The notes below the pieces were generated by a model. That model had not been told where the DNA came from and did no database searches. It saw only the letters and a list, made by a program, of their open reading frames with translations. DNA of 64,000 nucleotides from Lysinibacillus mangiferihumi (lineage in GTDB: Bacteria > Bacillota > Bacilli > Bacillales_A > Planococcaceae): positions 115,729-179,728 of the forward strand of contig NZ_PYWM01000007.1 in NCBI RefSeq assembly GCF_003049665.1. Direction: 5' to 3'. The position numbers and the translations under genes were made by a program. Every line of letters starts with the position of its first letter. Position 1 is the stretch's first letter. Below, piece by piece: positions 29,431 to 37,540 of this stretch.

Positions 29431-29493
29431 TATTTTTCCTCCTTATAGTATGTGCAGTACCACTTATCGTAAGAATTGACAAAATATTTAAAA

Positions 29494-29735
29494 AATAAAA
29501 AAACTCGCCCCTTTCTTTGTCAGAAAGGGACGAGAGTATTCTTAACTCCCGCGGTACCACCCAAATTAGTGATTACACTCGGCTCAAGCTTCCTTAACGC
29601 GGAAATAACGGCAAACGTAACAATTTCATATTACGTATGCAGACTCAGCAGGCGAGTTCAATTTGCATCCTTACTAGCTTCCACCAACCGCTAGCTCTCT
29701 AAAAAGAACCACAAATTTACTATTCCTCATCAATG
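29494..29735 (-). promoter_or_regulatory. T-box riboswitch of leuS
   Basis: Read on the minus strand, stem I starts AGAGAGCTAGCGG and holds the specifier loop GAACTCGCC. The CTC triplet, at 29654-29656, is a leucine codon, agreeing with the gene. The conserved T-box core TGGTACCGCG is at 29550-29559. The competing terminator is CTCGTCCC with GGGGCGAG around CTTTCTGACAAAGAAAG, followed by T-run, at about 29496-29535. The exact 5' end is not visible. Confidence 0.95.
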
Positions 29736-29797
29736 TCTTTACATGTATTGCATTTATTCTAATGGAAAGTCCTGAAAAGCACAAGCATCTTTTTATG

Positions 29798-29822
29798 GTG
29801 CCTGGCACGCACACAATTTCCA
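29798..29822 (-). repeat. REP-like repeat, left of the transposase
   Basis: Head GTGCCTGGCAC followed by GCACACAATTTCCA on the plus strand. It lies upstream of the leuS leader and upstream of the transposase gene. Confidence 0.75.
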
Positions 29823-29993
29823 CACAATTATCAAAAAAATTTTTTCTATGATTATTTTCACCAACAATTTTTCATTTCAACCTTCTATGCACATGAAAAA
29901 TAAAAATAGTCATTACTTTCGTAACTCCCGTCTAATTGACGTTCTTTACATGCTTTTTTATGCTAAAGAAAAAAGTAAAGGAGGCAATAGCGT

Positions 29994-30578
29994 GTGCCAA
30001 GAAAAAAACGGCTTTGGTCCCCAGATCATTATCATCATGTAGTAGTACGCGGTAACAATCGTCAAACTATTTTTCACAATGTAGCAGATTATGAAGCTTT
30101 CTTTCGTGTATTACAATATGCTTATCACAAATATTCGTTTACGATTGTTGCCTATTGCGTTATGACTAACCACTATCACCTGCTGATTCGTTCATCCAAA
30201 GTGCCACTAGGCAAAGTGATGGCCAATGTTAATTGGCGTTACAGCAATTACTTTAAAAAGAAGTACAACTATTGCGGTCATCTATATGAAAGTCGATATT
30301 TTGCAGACCTTGTTCCCTCACAACTCGACATGCTTAGTGTTAGTCGCTATATTCACCGCAATCCTATCTCAACGTCTCCCCCGATGGTTGACAAGATGGA
30401 GGACTATCCTTATAGCTCGTATTATCTCTACAAGCATCCTATATCTTCAAACTTCCCCTTCTTTGATACAAGTATTCTCAACAGCTATTTTCTTCAAACA
30501 TCACAACGCCACTCACTATCTTACTGCCAATATTGTGAGGAACATGAAAGCAAATCATGTAATGTAGCACCCCAATAG
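29994..30578 (+). CDS. REP-associated tyrosine transposase (RAYT, Y1 HUH family)
   Basis: A 194-residue single-strand DNA transposase of the IS200-like Y1 superfamily. The HUH metal site is His60-Tyr61-His62 in CVMTNHYHLLIRSS. RGNNRQTIF near residue 19 and SRYIHRNPISTSP near 115 are typical of the RAYT branch; tyrosines in GHLYESRYFADLV are candidates for the catalytic residue, not assigned. It starts at GTG 29994 after GGAGG. The C-terminus has a cluster of cysteines (YCQYCEEHESKSC). Relatives cut and join at REP hairpins; here matching repeats flank the gene and recur through the window. Confidence 0.88.
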   Translation: MPRKKRLWSPDHYHHVVVRGNNRQTIFHNVADYEAFFRVLQYAYHKYSFTIVAYCVMTNHYHLLIRSSKVPLGKVMANVNWRYSNYFKKKYNYCGHLYESRYFADLVPSQLDMLSVSRYIHRNPISTSPPMVDKMEDYPYSSYYLYKHPISSNFPFFDTSILNSYFLQTSQRHSLSYCQYCEEHESKSCNVAPQ

Positions 30579-30616
30579 AAAAGCTCCACACGACAATCCA
30601 TCGTGTGGAGCTTTTC
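30578..30616. terminator. Bidirectional terminator between the transposase and sulP
   Basis: AAAAGCTCCACACGA at 30579-30593 pairs perfectly with TCGTGTGGAGCTTTT at 30601-30615 around CAATCCA. Confidence 0.92.
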
Positions 30617-30629
30617 TGTTCAATCGTCA

Positions 30630-32369
30630 TCAATTGTCAGAATCTTTTCCGTGCCTGTCACTCGAAAAGTCAGCACATTCATGGAAGGCAAAATGTTTAC
30701 AACCAAGGCATTTATTCATATCTAAATGTGTCAATGCTCTATTTATAGCTTCTCCTGTATGTTCAAAAAAATGATCTTGTCCAATTTGAGCATATAATCC
30801 ATTACGCATAAGCGCTAGTTTTAAGTCCTCTTGTATACCCGTGACGAAGACCTTGCCACCACGCTTTGTAAAGTTCTCCACAATATTGCTAAAATAGGAC
30901 TCACCTGTGGAGTCCATAAATGGCACTTTTCCCATACGTAAAATCAGGACGCTCGGTTGTTCTTGCATAGAATGCAGTAATGTCTCTTCAAACGTTTGTG
31001 CTGCACCAAAAAACAGTGGACCCTCAATCGTATAAATACTAATTTGTGGGCAGTCATGCTTTTGATTAACAACATAAGGTTGTACCTTTCCATTCTTTTT
31101 TGTATGGTCTGGTAATACCTTATCTATAACCAACTTCTCACTCATTCGTTTGGCAAACAACACAACGGCTAAGCCAAGACCTACTTCAACAGCAATCGTT
31201 AGGCTAGCGAAAACGGTAAGCAAAAATGTAATAATTAATACAAGTGAATCTCCAGATTTCGCTTTTACAATATGAGCAAAATGTTTTTGTTCACTCATAT
31301 TCCACGCAACGACCATTAGTACTGGTGCCATACTTGCTAACGGAATATGCGAAGCAAAGGGCGCTAATAACAATAACGTGACTAATACAAACACACCATG
31401 AATAATACCTGACATTGGTGTTGCAGCACCCGTTTTAATATTGGTTGCCGTACGTGCAATCGCCCCTGTAGCAGGAATCCCTCCAAATAATGGTGTAATA
31501 ATATTCGCTATGCCCTGTCCTACAAGCTCACGATTACTATTATGTTTCGTATTGGTCATACCGTCAGCAACAACTGCTGATAAGAGCGACTCAATCCCGC
31601 CCAAAATGGCAATCACAAAGGCAGGTCCAATCAATAATTGCAATCGTTCCAAGGTGATTTCTGGTATTGAAAACTTCGGTAACGTATTAGGAATTTGACC
31701 GTAAGCCGTAGCAATTGTTGCAACTTGTCCTGAAAAAAAGAAGGTAGCAACAAGTGTAGAAACAACAATGCCTACTAATGCGCCAGGTACTTTTGGGAAA
31801 AATTTAGGTGTTAAAAGAATAATTACAAGACAAATAATCGCTATGAAAATACTATAATAATTAATTGTTCCTAAATGCACGAACAACTCTTTCATATTTG
31901 CTATAAAATATTCATGACGTGTAATATTTGTTAAACCTAAAAAATTAGCTATTTGTCCAGTAAAAATGATAACCGCAATACCCGCAGTAAAGCCTATCGT
32001 TACAGGGCGTGGAATAAATTTTATAAGAGTACCTAGCTTGAAAAGGCCCATTAAACATAGCAGCACTCCCGCCATTAACCCCGCAATTAATAAATTTTCA
32101 TAGCCATATGATAAGACAATGCCTAAAAGAATTGGCACAAAAGCACCTGTTGGTCCACCGATTTGGAATTTTGAACCTCCAAATAGTGAAATAAGTATGC
32201 CCGCAATACACGCTGTATAGATCCCATATTCTGGTTTTACACCGGAAGCAATGGCAAAAGACATCGCTAGTGGAATTGCAACAATCCCAACAATTATTCC
32301 AGATAATAAGTCCTTTTTAAAATGATCAACTGAATACCCTTCATACCGACCTGTAAACAGTGATTTCAT
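30630..32369 (-). CDS. SulP-family anion transporter with STAS domain
   Basis: A 579-residue carrier: about 12-14 helices over residues 20-430 and a STAS domain at about 445-550 (ISIYTIEGPLFFGAAQTFEETL, LRMGKVPFMDSTGESYFSNIV). Family motif GEYGIYTACIAGILISLFGGSKFQIGGPTG is recognisable near residue 47 as KPEYGIYTACIAG. Substrate could be sulfate, bicarbonate or a dicarboxylate. After the STAS domain comes an unusual Cys/His tail CLGCKHFAFHEC. The last residues, SDRHGKDSDN and the stop, are encoded by a REP-like repeat. The ArsR-type regulator gene lies 75 bases upstream on the same strand. Confidence 0.9.
   Translation of the reverse strand: MKSLFTGRYEGYSVDHFKKDLLSGIIVGIVAIPLAMSFAIASGVKPEYGIYTACIAGILISLFGGSKFQIGGPTGAFVPILLGIVLSYGYENLLIAGLMAGVLLCLMGLFKLGTLIKFIPRPVTIGFTAGIAVIIFTGQIANFLGLTNITRHEYFIANMKELFVHLGTINYYSIFIAIICLVIILLTPKFFPKVPGALVGIVVSTLVATFFFSGQVATIATAYGQIPNTLPKFSIPEITLERLQLLIGPAFVIAILGGIESLLSAVVADGMTNTKHNSNRELVGQGIANIITPLFGGIPATGAIARTATNIKTGAATPMSGIIHGVFVLVTLLLLAPFASHIPLASMAPVLMVVAWNMSEQKHFAHIVKAKSGDSLVLIITFLLTVFASLTIAVEVGLGLAVVLFAKRMSEKLVIDKVLPDHTKKNGKVQPYVVNQKHDCPQISIYTIEGPLFFGAAQTFEETLLHSMQEQPSVLILRMGKVPFMDSTGESYFSNIVENFTKRGGKVFVTGIQEDLKLALMRNGLYAQIGQDHFFEHTGEAINRALTHLDMNKCLGCKHFAFHECADFSSDRHGKDSDN
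30637..30661 (+). repeat. REP-like repeat in the sulP 3' end
   Basis: TCAGAATCTTTTCC followed by the head GTGCCTGTCAC. On the coding strand it specifies SDRHGKDSDN and runs almost to the TGA at 30630. Confidence 0.8.
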
Positions 32370-32444
32370 ACAATAATCTTCCCTTCGAAATAATTAAGTT
32401 TTTCGAATCCAGCTCAATAAGGGGTGGTAAATATATTACATCCC

Positions 32445-32792
32445 CTACATTAACTCTTCGTCATTTTCACTGACGGTCATTTCTTCTAATCTTGAAATTG
32501 TATGAATTAAATGGTTGTCAAAGATATCTTTTGCAACACGCAACAATTCAACAATCATTGGATCACTTAAAGAATAGTAAACTTTTTTGCCTTCTTTTGT
32601 CCCATAAACAATATTTTTTGCCCGTAAAACACTTAACTGCTGGGAAACTGCCGAGCCTTCTTTTTCTAGGCAACTTTGAATCTCATTCACACTTTTCTTG
32701 CCATCGACTAATAACTCAAGAATTCTTATCCGTAACGGGTGTGCTAAGGCTTTAAAAAAATCGGCTTTAAACTGTTGTAAGCCTTCTTCCAC
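32445..32792 (-). CDS. ArsR-family transcriptional regulator
   Basis: A 115-residue winged-helix repressor. KALAHPLRIRILELLVDGKKSVNEIQ and GSAVSQQLSVLRAKNIVYGTKEGKKVYYSL are the ArsR HTH and wing. One cysteine (SCLEKEG) sits at the start of the recognition region, too few to assign metal binding. GTG start after GGGGGG. It precedes sulP on the same strand and is followed 29 bases upstream by a perfect 22-bp palindrome, so autoregulation together with sulP is likely. Confidence 0.88.
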   Translation of the reverse strand: MEEGLQQFKADFFKALAHPLRIRILELLVDGKKSVNEIQSCLEKEGSAVSQQLSVLRAKNIVYGTKEGKKVYYSLSDPMIVELLRVAKDIFDNHLIHTISRLEEMTVSENDEELM

Positions 32793-32820
32793 GTTAATCC
32801 CCCCATATCATTCATTTTCA

Positions 32821-32842
32821 CATATTCAAATATTTGAATATG
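32821..32842. promoter_or_regulatory. Probable ArsR-type operator
   Basis: A perfect 22-bp palindrome, left half CATATTCAAAT and right half ATTTGAATATG. ArsR/SmtB proteins classically bind such TCAAA-TTTGA dyads. It lies just upstream of the arsR-like start codon. Confidence 0.75.
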
Positions 32843-32886
32843 TATGATTGTATCCTTTTGCGTCAACTATTTCAATCCAAAAAAAT

Positions 32887-32918
32887 AAAAAAGCGAATGC
32901 TATAGCATTCGCTTTTAA
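32887..32918. terminator. Terminator of the MFS gene
   Basis: AAAAGCGAATGC (32889-32900) pairs with GCATTCGCTTTT (32905-32916) around TATA. It lies 14 bases past the MFS stop codon. Confidence 0.9.
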
Positions 32919-32929
32919 GTAAATCGCCT

Positions 32930-34117
32930 TTAATTTTCAGAATTGTTTGCGTGCCTGTCACCCAATAATGGACGGTCATAGATCAGACATGGGAAAATGC
33001 CTAGTAATACAATAACTACTAAAATTGAAACAAGGGCAATCATACCAAATTGATCCACCATAATGCCGCCGAACAATGGACCGATCATCCGACCTGCTGT
33101 AGCCGCACTATTAATAATACCTTGGTAAAAACCTTCGCGTCCCTTTGGTGCAAGCTGATTTGCAATGGTCGGTAAAGCTGGTGTATAAAACATTTCGCCA
33201 AAAGTTAATACAACCATTGCAGCAGCAAACATTTTAAAATCTCCGGCAAATGCTACAATGCCAAAAGACGCTGCTATAAGCGTAATGCCAAATACTAGTT
33301 GACGTTTAAGTTGATGTTCCCAACGGCGCACAAGCGGTGCGATTAGTGGTTGCCCAACAACAATAAGGAGCCCATTAATCGTCCAAAGTAAACTATATTG
33401 TTTTAACCCTAAGCCCAAATCTTGCGTATAGGATGAAATAGTTGCACTCCATTGCGAATAGGCAAGCCAGCATAACACGGAGGATGAACTTAAAATTAAT
33501 AAGGCATAAAATGGTGCCTTATTTGTAATACGTTTACTTTCACTTACTACATTTTTCAATGCAATACTTTCGGCATCTATTCCTCTAAATGTAATCAATG
33601 CGATAAAGAAAAATAAAATATACATCGCTAAATTAACAACAAACACATAATCAAATTGATAATCCGCCACAATCCCAGCTAATGCCGGCCCTACGGCAAC
33701 ACCTAAATTTTGCGCTAAATAAATCGCATTAAATGCCTTACGACCACCCTCAGGCCAAGCCGCTCCTGCTAACGCAAACATCCCTGGAAATACAATTCCT
33801 CCACTAAATCCAAGAATGGTTAAAAACCAAACATAATGTGGCCAGCCATGCCATATTGTTAATCCTATTAACGAAGCAACGGTCAATAAAATGCCCAGCA
33901 TAATCGATTTATAGCCGCCAATTCTATCAAATAAAAAACCACCTAATAGATTGCCTAATACACCCGCAGCCGAATTCAACATTAAAACAAAGCCAGCCAT
34001 TGCAAGTGATTTCCCTAAATAATCGTGCATATAAATGGCATTTAAAGGCCATAAAAAAGAGTTGCCCGTCGTGTTCACAAGCATACCGATAATTAAAAAC
34101 CAAACACTTTTTGGCAT
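32930..34117 (-). CDS. MFS transporter (multidrug-resistance-like)
   Basis: A 395-residue major facilitator with about 12 helices. Motif A is GGFLFDRIGGYKS near residue 60; LTFGEMFYTPALPTIANQLAPKGREGFYQG lies in the second half. Start taken as ATG 34117 (MPKSVWFLIIG), with GGGGGTC upstream; the ATG at 34132 has no ribosome site. The C-terminus GDRHANNSEN and the TAA are encoded by a REP-like repeat, almost the same tail as in SulP. It is divergent from ytqA. Substrate unknown. Confidence 0.86.
   Translation of the reverse strand: MPKSVWFLIIGMLVNTTGNSFLWPLNAIYMHDYLGKSLAMAGFVLMLNSAAGVLGNLLGGFLFDRIGGYKSIMLGILLTVASLIGLTIWHGWPHYVWFLTILGFSGGIVFPGMFALAGAAWPEGGRKAFNAIYLAQNLGVAVGPALAGIVADYQFDYVFVVNLAMYILFFFIALITFRGIDAESIALKNVVSESKRITNKAPFYALLILSSSSVLCWLAYSQWSATISSYTQDLGLGLKQYSLLWTINGLLIVVGQPLIAPLVRRWEHQLKRQLVFGITLIAASFGIVAFAGDFKMFAAAMVVLTFGEMFYTPALPTIANQLAPKGREGFYQGIINSAATAGRMIGPLFGGIMVDQFGMIALVSILVVIVLLGIFPCLIYDRPLLGDRHANNSEN
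32937..32961 (+). repeat. REP-like repeat in the MFS gene 3' end
   Basis: TCAGAATTGTTTGC followed by head GTGCCTGTCAC. On the minus strand it encodes GDRHANNSEN up to the stop codon. Confidence 0.85.
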
Positions 34118-34410
34118 ATCCTTGACCCCCATTATTTCGTTTCTCTAAATAGCTAGTTTATGATGAAAAATAAAAAAGTACAAGGAAAATAAATTTACCC
34201 TTTCTTCACAAAAAAATTCTTAAATAAGCCGTTTTTTCGTGCTTTATGCATGCGTTATAGTAGCCAACAGTTCTGTTCCTTTACCACAAAAATAAATTGT
34301 TTATTTAAGTAAACAAAGCAGCCTAATATTTGTCTCTGTCTATTTAAATTCTTACTCCATGACGGAACCTTACACACATGATAAAATATAATGTTAGAGG
34401 AGTGAAATAC
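34118..34410. promoter_or_regulatory. Divergent region between MFS and ytqA
   Basis: A gene-free stretch of 293 bases. TTGTTTA (34297-34303) and TAAACAA (34310-34316) form a 7-bp dyad around six bases, a possible operator. Nothing else recognised. Confidence 0.4.
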
Positions 34411-35367
34411 ATGACAGAAACAAACTTTCCTTTTCCCACAGAGGGGAAAAGATACTATACATGGAATCGCTATTTACGTGATCACTTCGGTCATAAAGTA
34501 TTTAAAGTAGCGCTCGATGCAGGTTTTGATTGCCCGAACCGAGATGGTACAGTGGCATTCGGAGGTTGTACATTTTGTAGTGCTGCAGGGTCAGGTGACT
34601 TTGCCGGAAATAAAGTCGATCCTATTGATGTGCAATTTGCGGAAATTCGAGACAAAATGCATCAAAAATGGAAAGATGGCAAGTATATGGCTTACTTCCA
34701 AGCATATACAAATACCCATGCGCCACTGCCAGTTTTAAAGGAAAAATTTGAGGCTGCGTTAGCACAAGAAGGTGTAGTCGGACTGTCCATTGCAACACGC
34801 CCAGATTGCTTACCAGATGATGTTGTAGAATATTTAGCAGAACTAAATAAACGCACCTATTTATGGATTGAACTGGGACTACAAACCGTCCATGAAAAAA
34901 CGGCAAACCTGATTAATCGCGCACATGATTATGCAACCTATGTAGAAGGTGTTGAAAAGCTGCGTAAGCATGGGATTCGTGTGTGCTCACATATTATCAA
35001 CGGCCTTCCACTTGAAGATTATGACATGATGATGGAAACGGCACGTGCAGTAGCTAAACTGGATGTCCAAGGCATTAAAATCCATTTACTGCATTTATTA
35101 AAAGGGACGCCTATGGTTAAGCAATATGAAAAAGGCATGCTAGAATTTTTAGATCAAGACGTTTATACAAAACTAGTTGCAGATCAGTTAGAAATTTTAC
35201 CACCGCAAATGGTTATCCATCGTATAACAGGTGATGGACCAATTGATTTAATGATTGGACCAATGTGGAGTGTTAATAAGTGGGAAGTATTGAACGGTAT
35301 TGATGCAGAGTTAGAACGTCGGGGCAGTTGGCAAGGTAAATTTTATAATGCCGAGGTCACAAAATGA
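34411..35367 (+). CDS. ytqA: Radical SAM protein, TIGR01212 family (YtqA-like)
   Basis: A 318-residue iron-sulfur enzyme. The cluster motif is in FDCPNRDGTVAFGGCTFCSAAG, with cysteines spaced C-x11-C-x2-C as in this family rather than the plain CxxxCxxC. It goes on with QAYTNTHAPLPVLKEKFE and IATRPDCLPDDVVEYL. ATG 34411 follows GAGGAGTG; the frame opens at 34378 without a ribosome site. It overlaps ytqB by four bases. The reaction of the family is thought to concern tRNA modification but I cannot derive it from sequence. Confidence 0.9.
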   Translation: MTETNFPFPTEGKRYYTWNRYLRDHFGHKVFKVALDAGFDCPNRDGTVAFGGCTFCSAAGSGDFAGNKVDPIDVQFAEIRDKMHQKWKDGKYMAYFQAYTNTHAPLPVLKEKFEAALAQEGVVGLSIATRPDCLPDDVVEYLAELNKRTYLWIELGLQTVHEKTANLINRAHDYATYVEGVEKLRKHGIRVCSHIINGLPLEDYDMMMETARAVAKLDVQGIKIHLLHLLKGTPMVKQYEKGMLEFLDQDVYTKLVADQLEILPPQMVIHRITGDGPIDLMIGPMWSVNKWEVLNGIDAELERRGSWQGKFYNAEVTK

Positions 35368-35996
35368 AGCTTCAACGCGTCTTACAATATGCACAGCAAT
35401 TATTAATAGACTCGATACAAGAAGGCGATACTGTTGTCGATGCTACGGCTGGAAACGGCCATGATACATTATTTTTAGCTCAACTTGTTGGTGATAACGG
35501 ACAAGTTTATGCCTTTGACGTGCAAAAAAATGCAGTCGATGCTACTTTGCACCGTCTGCTAGATAATGCATTAGAACACCGTGCCCTTGTGTTACATACG
35601 GGGCACGAAAATATAGCCAAGCATGTTCAAAAACCAGTTGCGGCTGCTATATTCAATCTTGGCTATTTGCCTGGCAGTGACCATGATATCGTAACAAAAC
35701 CAAATACAACGATTCTTGCAATTCAAGATTTATTGCAACTGCTAAAAATCGGCGGATTAATTGTCCTTGTTATTTACCATGGCCATCCAGGCGGTAAAGA
35801 AGAACGTGACGCTGTTATCGACTTTGTTAGTCAGTTACCACAAAAATATGTCCATGTGTTAAAATACGAATTTCTAAACCAACAAAACGACCCACCATTT
35901 GTTATTGCATTAGAAAAAATGAAAGACTTCCCGGTGCCAGTCGCGCAAACAATTCTGAACGCACAAGCAGCCGCTTGCGACGGCACATTAAAATAA
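35364..35996 (+). CDS. ytqB: Class I SAM-dependent methyltransferase (YtqB-like)
   Basis: A 210-residue rRNA-methylase-type protein. VVDATAGNGHDTLFLAQLVGDNGQVYAFDVQ is motif I and the acidic strand; IFNLGYLPGSDHDIVTKPNTT is the family hallmark with NLGYLPG in place of the NPPY motif. It is translationally coupled to ytqA through ATGA. The B. subtilis homologue binds SAM; the tRNA target proposed for this family (5-position of wobble uridine) would fit pairing with a radical SAM enzyme, an inference. Confidence 0.9.
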   Translation: MKLQRVLQYAQQLLIDSIQEGDTVVDATAGNGHDTLFLAQLVGDNGQVYAFDVQKNAVDATLHRLLDNALEHRALVLHTGHENIAKHVQKPVAAAIFNLGYLPGSDHDIVTKPNTTILAIQDLLQLLKIGGLIVLVIYHGHPGGKEERDAVIDFVSQLPQKYVHVLKYEFLNQQNDPPFVIALEKMKDFPVPVAQTILNAQAAACDGTLK

Positions 35997-36008
35997 AAAC
36001 ATACTAAC

Positions 36009-36054
36009 ATTAGTAGTACAAACCAAGGCCATGGTTTGTGCTACTATTTTTTTA
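36009..36054 (+). terminator. Terminator after ytqB
   Basis: TAGTAGTACAAACCA and TGGTTTGTGCTACTA pair around AGGCCA and are followed by seven T. It could alternatively lie in the IS110 left end, whose limit is not fixed. Confidence 0.8.
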
Positions 36055-36060
36055 TAGTAG

Positions 36061-36240
36061 AAGTGAAGAAAAGCCGACCAGCCTCTGGGACCCTTTGTGA
36101 GTCCGTATATAAAACCGGCTAACTTCACGCCCTTATATGAATCAGTTTAGTATGTTGGGTCCAAAGAGATCGTGTATAAGAAAGTGGAATCGATAAGGTA
36201 CTGTGAAGGCTTCTATGATTGGTCAAAAGGAGAAGTTTAA
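36061..36240 (+). ncRNA. Candidate bridge RNA of the IS110 element
   Basis: The segment folds into a 5' stem-loop: GTGAAG (36063-36068) with CTTCAC (36123-36128), AGCCG with CGGCT, and inside GGAC with GTCC. A second stem CTTATA (36132-36137) with TATAAG (36175-36180) closes a large loop, and a third looped region runs to the ribosome site. IS110-subgroup elements encode their guide RNA in just this place, between the left end and the recombinase gene. Ends are guesses. Confidence 0.5.
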
Positions 36241-36241
36241 A

Positions 36242-37465
36242 ATGAAACATGTTGTTGCGTTAGATGTGAGTAAAGGAAAAAGTATCGTTGCGATTTATGA
36301 TGGCTATCGCCAATGTGAATTTGAAGGCGAGTTAAACCATACACGGGTTGATTTCGAACGATTACACAAAAGAATGGAAGACATCAAATTACTTGATGGA
36401 CAAGCACCAGATATCGTATTTGAAGCCACAGGCGTCTATTCAAAGCCTGTTGAAGCGTTTTTCAAAGATTACGGTTATGCATACTGCCGTATGAATCCAC
36501 TTGAAGCGAATTTACAAATGGCGAAAATGCGTCGAAATAAAACGGATCTTAGTGATGCACATGAACTTGCGAAAACCCATTTCAAAATGGAACGTGAAAA
36601 TACATACATCCAAGATGATTATTATGAACAGATGCGCGCCATGACGCGTTATTACGATGAGATAGAGGAAGAAATCATTTTATTAAAAAGTAGGATGCAT
36701 GCGATTTTACACCTTAGTTTTCCGGAATTAGAAAAGGTCATTACACCGAGCTCGGCTCTATTTTTAAATATTGTGCAGCTCTATCCGCACCCTGCACTTT
36801 TATTGGCCCATTCAAAAACAATCATTAAAAATCGCTTAAAAGCCAACACACGTAAAAATCTCTCATTGGTACGAGCTGAAGCGAAAGCAACTATTTTATT
36901 GGAAGTAGCACAAAATAGCTATCCAGCCGTTAAAGTGAATGATATTCGATGCGATCAAGTACGTGATTACGCAGCGCGTATTGGGGATTTACTCGAGAAG
37001 AAGAATTCGCTCGTGAAACAAATGGCAAAATTATCAGAAGGTCGAAAAGAATATGTTGTATATCGTTCGATTCCTGGGATTGGCGATTCAACAGCGTGCC
37101 GATTAATTGGAGAAATTGGTGACATTCGCCGCTTTCAAAATGCGAAACAACTGAACGCTTACGCAGGCATTGATATTATGCGGTACCAGTCTGGGAATAC
37201 GCACTATCGAGACAGGATTAATAAACGAGGAAACAAACATTTACGGAAGATTTTATATTTTATGGTGTGCGCCATGCTTATGGCAAAAGGAAAACCGAAT
37301 CATTTTGTGGACTACTACTACAAATTAAAAAAGCAACCTCAGAGGAAGCCTCATAAGGTTGCGATTATCGCCTGCATCAATAAGTTTCTGAAAGTGACAT
37401 TTCAGTTACTGACGCGTGGCATTCTTTACGATTATGAGTCCGCACTACCAGCTCAGAAATCGTAA
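36242..37465 (+). CDS. IS110-family recombinase (DEDD transposase)
   Basis: A 407-residue recombinase. The N-terminal RuvC-like domain has LDVSKG with the first Asp at residue 8, FEATG with the Glu, and RRNKTDLSDAHELAK with the paired Asp. The C-terminal Tnp20 domain has SIPGIGDSTACRLIGEIGDIRRF, then AGIDIMRYQSGN with the likely catalytic serine, and NKRGNKHLRKILYFMV. ATG 36242 follows AAAGGAG by nine bases. The frame looks complete, so the element may be active. In this family recombination is guided by an RNA from the element. Confidence 0.92.
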   Translation: MKHVVALDVSKGKSIVAIYDGYRQCEFEGELNHTRVDFERLHKRMEDIKLLDGQAPDIVFEATGVYSKPVEAFFKDYGYAYCRMNPLEANLQMAKMRRNKTDLSDAHELAKTHFKMERENTYIQDDYYEQMRAMTRYYDEIEEEIILLKSRMHAILHLSFPELEKVITPSSALFLNIVQLYPHPALLLAHSKTIIKNRLKANTRKNLSLVRAEAKATILLEVAQNSYPAVKVNDIRCDQVRDYAARIGDLLEKKNSLVKQMAKLSEGRKEYVVYRSIPGIGDSTACRLIGEIGDIRRFQNAKQLNAYAGIDIMRYQSGNTHYRDRINKRGNKHLRKILYFMVCAMLMAKGKPNHFVDYYYKLKKQPQRKPHKVAIIACINKFLKVTFQLLTRGILYDYESALPAQKS

Positions 37466-37540
37466 TCACCTATATAAAACTATAGCATAATGACCTTTCG
37501 AAAAAAATAAAAATCGTCAGGTCTTTTTGGCGTATCTAAA

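Larger units (their letters stand above)
29798..30661. mobile_element. RAYT unit bounded by inward-facing REP-like repeats
   Basis: GTGCCTGGCAC at 29798-29808 with its tail to the right, and GTGCCTGTCAC at 30651-30661 with its tail to the left, bracket the transposase gene. The arrangement resembles the REP-flanked RAYT loci (REPtrons) described in Proteobacteria. Whether the 864 bases ever moved as one unit is not shown by the sequence. The right repeat lies inside the 3' end of the sulP gene. Confidence 0.6.
36055..37540 (+). mobile_element. IS110-family insertion sequence (approximate limits)
   Basis: One recombinase gene with about 190 bases of structured upstream DNA and a short AT-rich right end. 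IS110 elements lack usual terminal inverted repeats, so the ends cannot be placed by eye: the left limit may lie between 36008 and 36061 and the right between 37466 and 37540. Confidence 0.65.

Noticed and set aside
30226..30567. A 113-residue frame inside the RAYT gene
   Set aside because: It is the shifted frame of the transposase, with no ribosome site and unusual composition.
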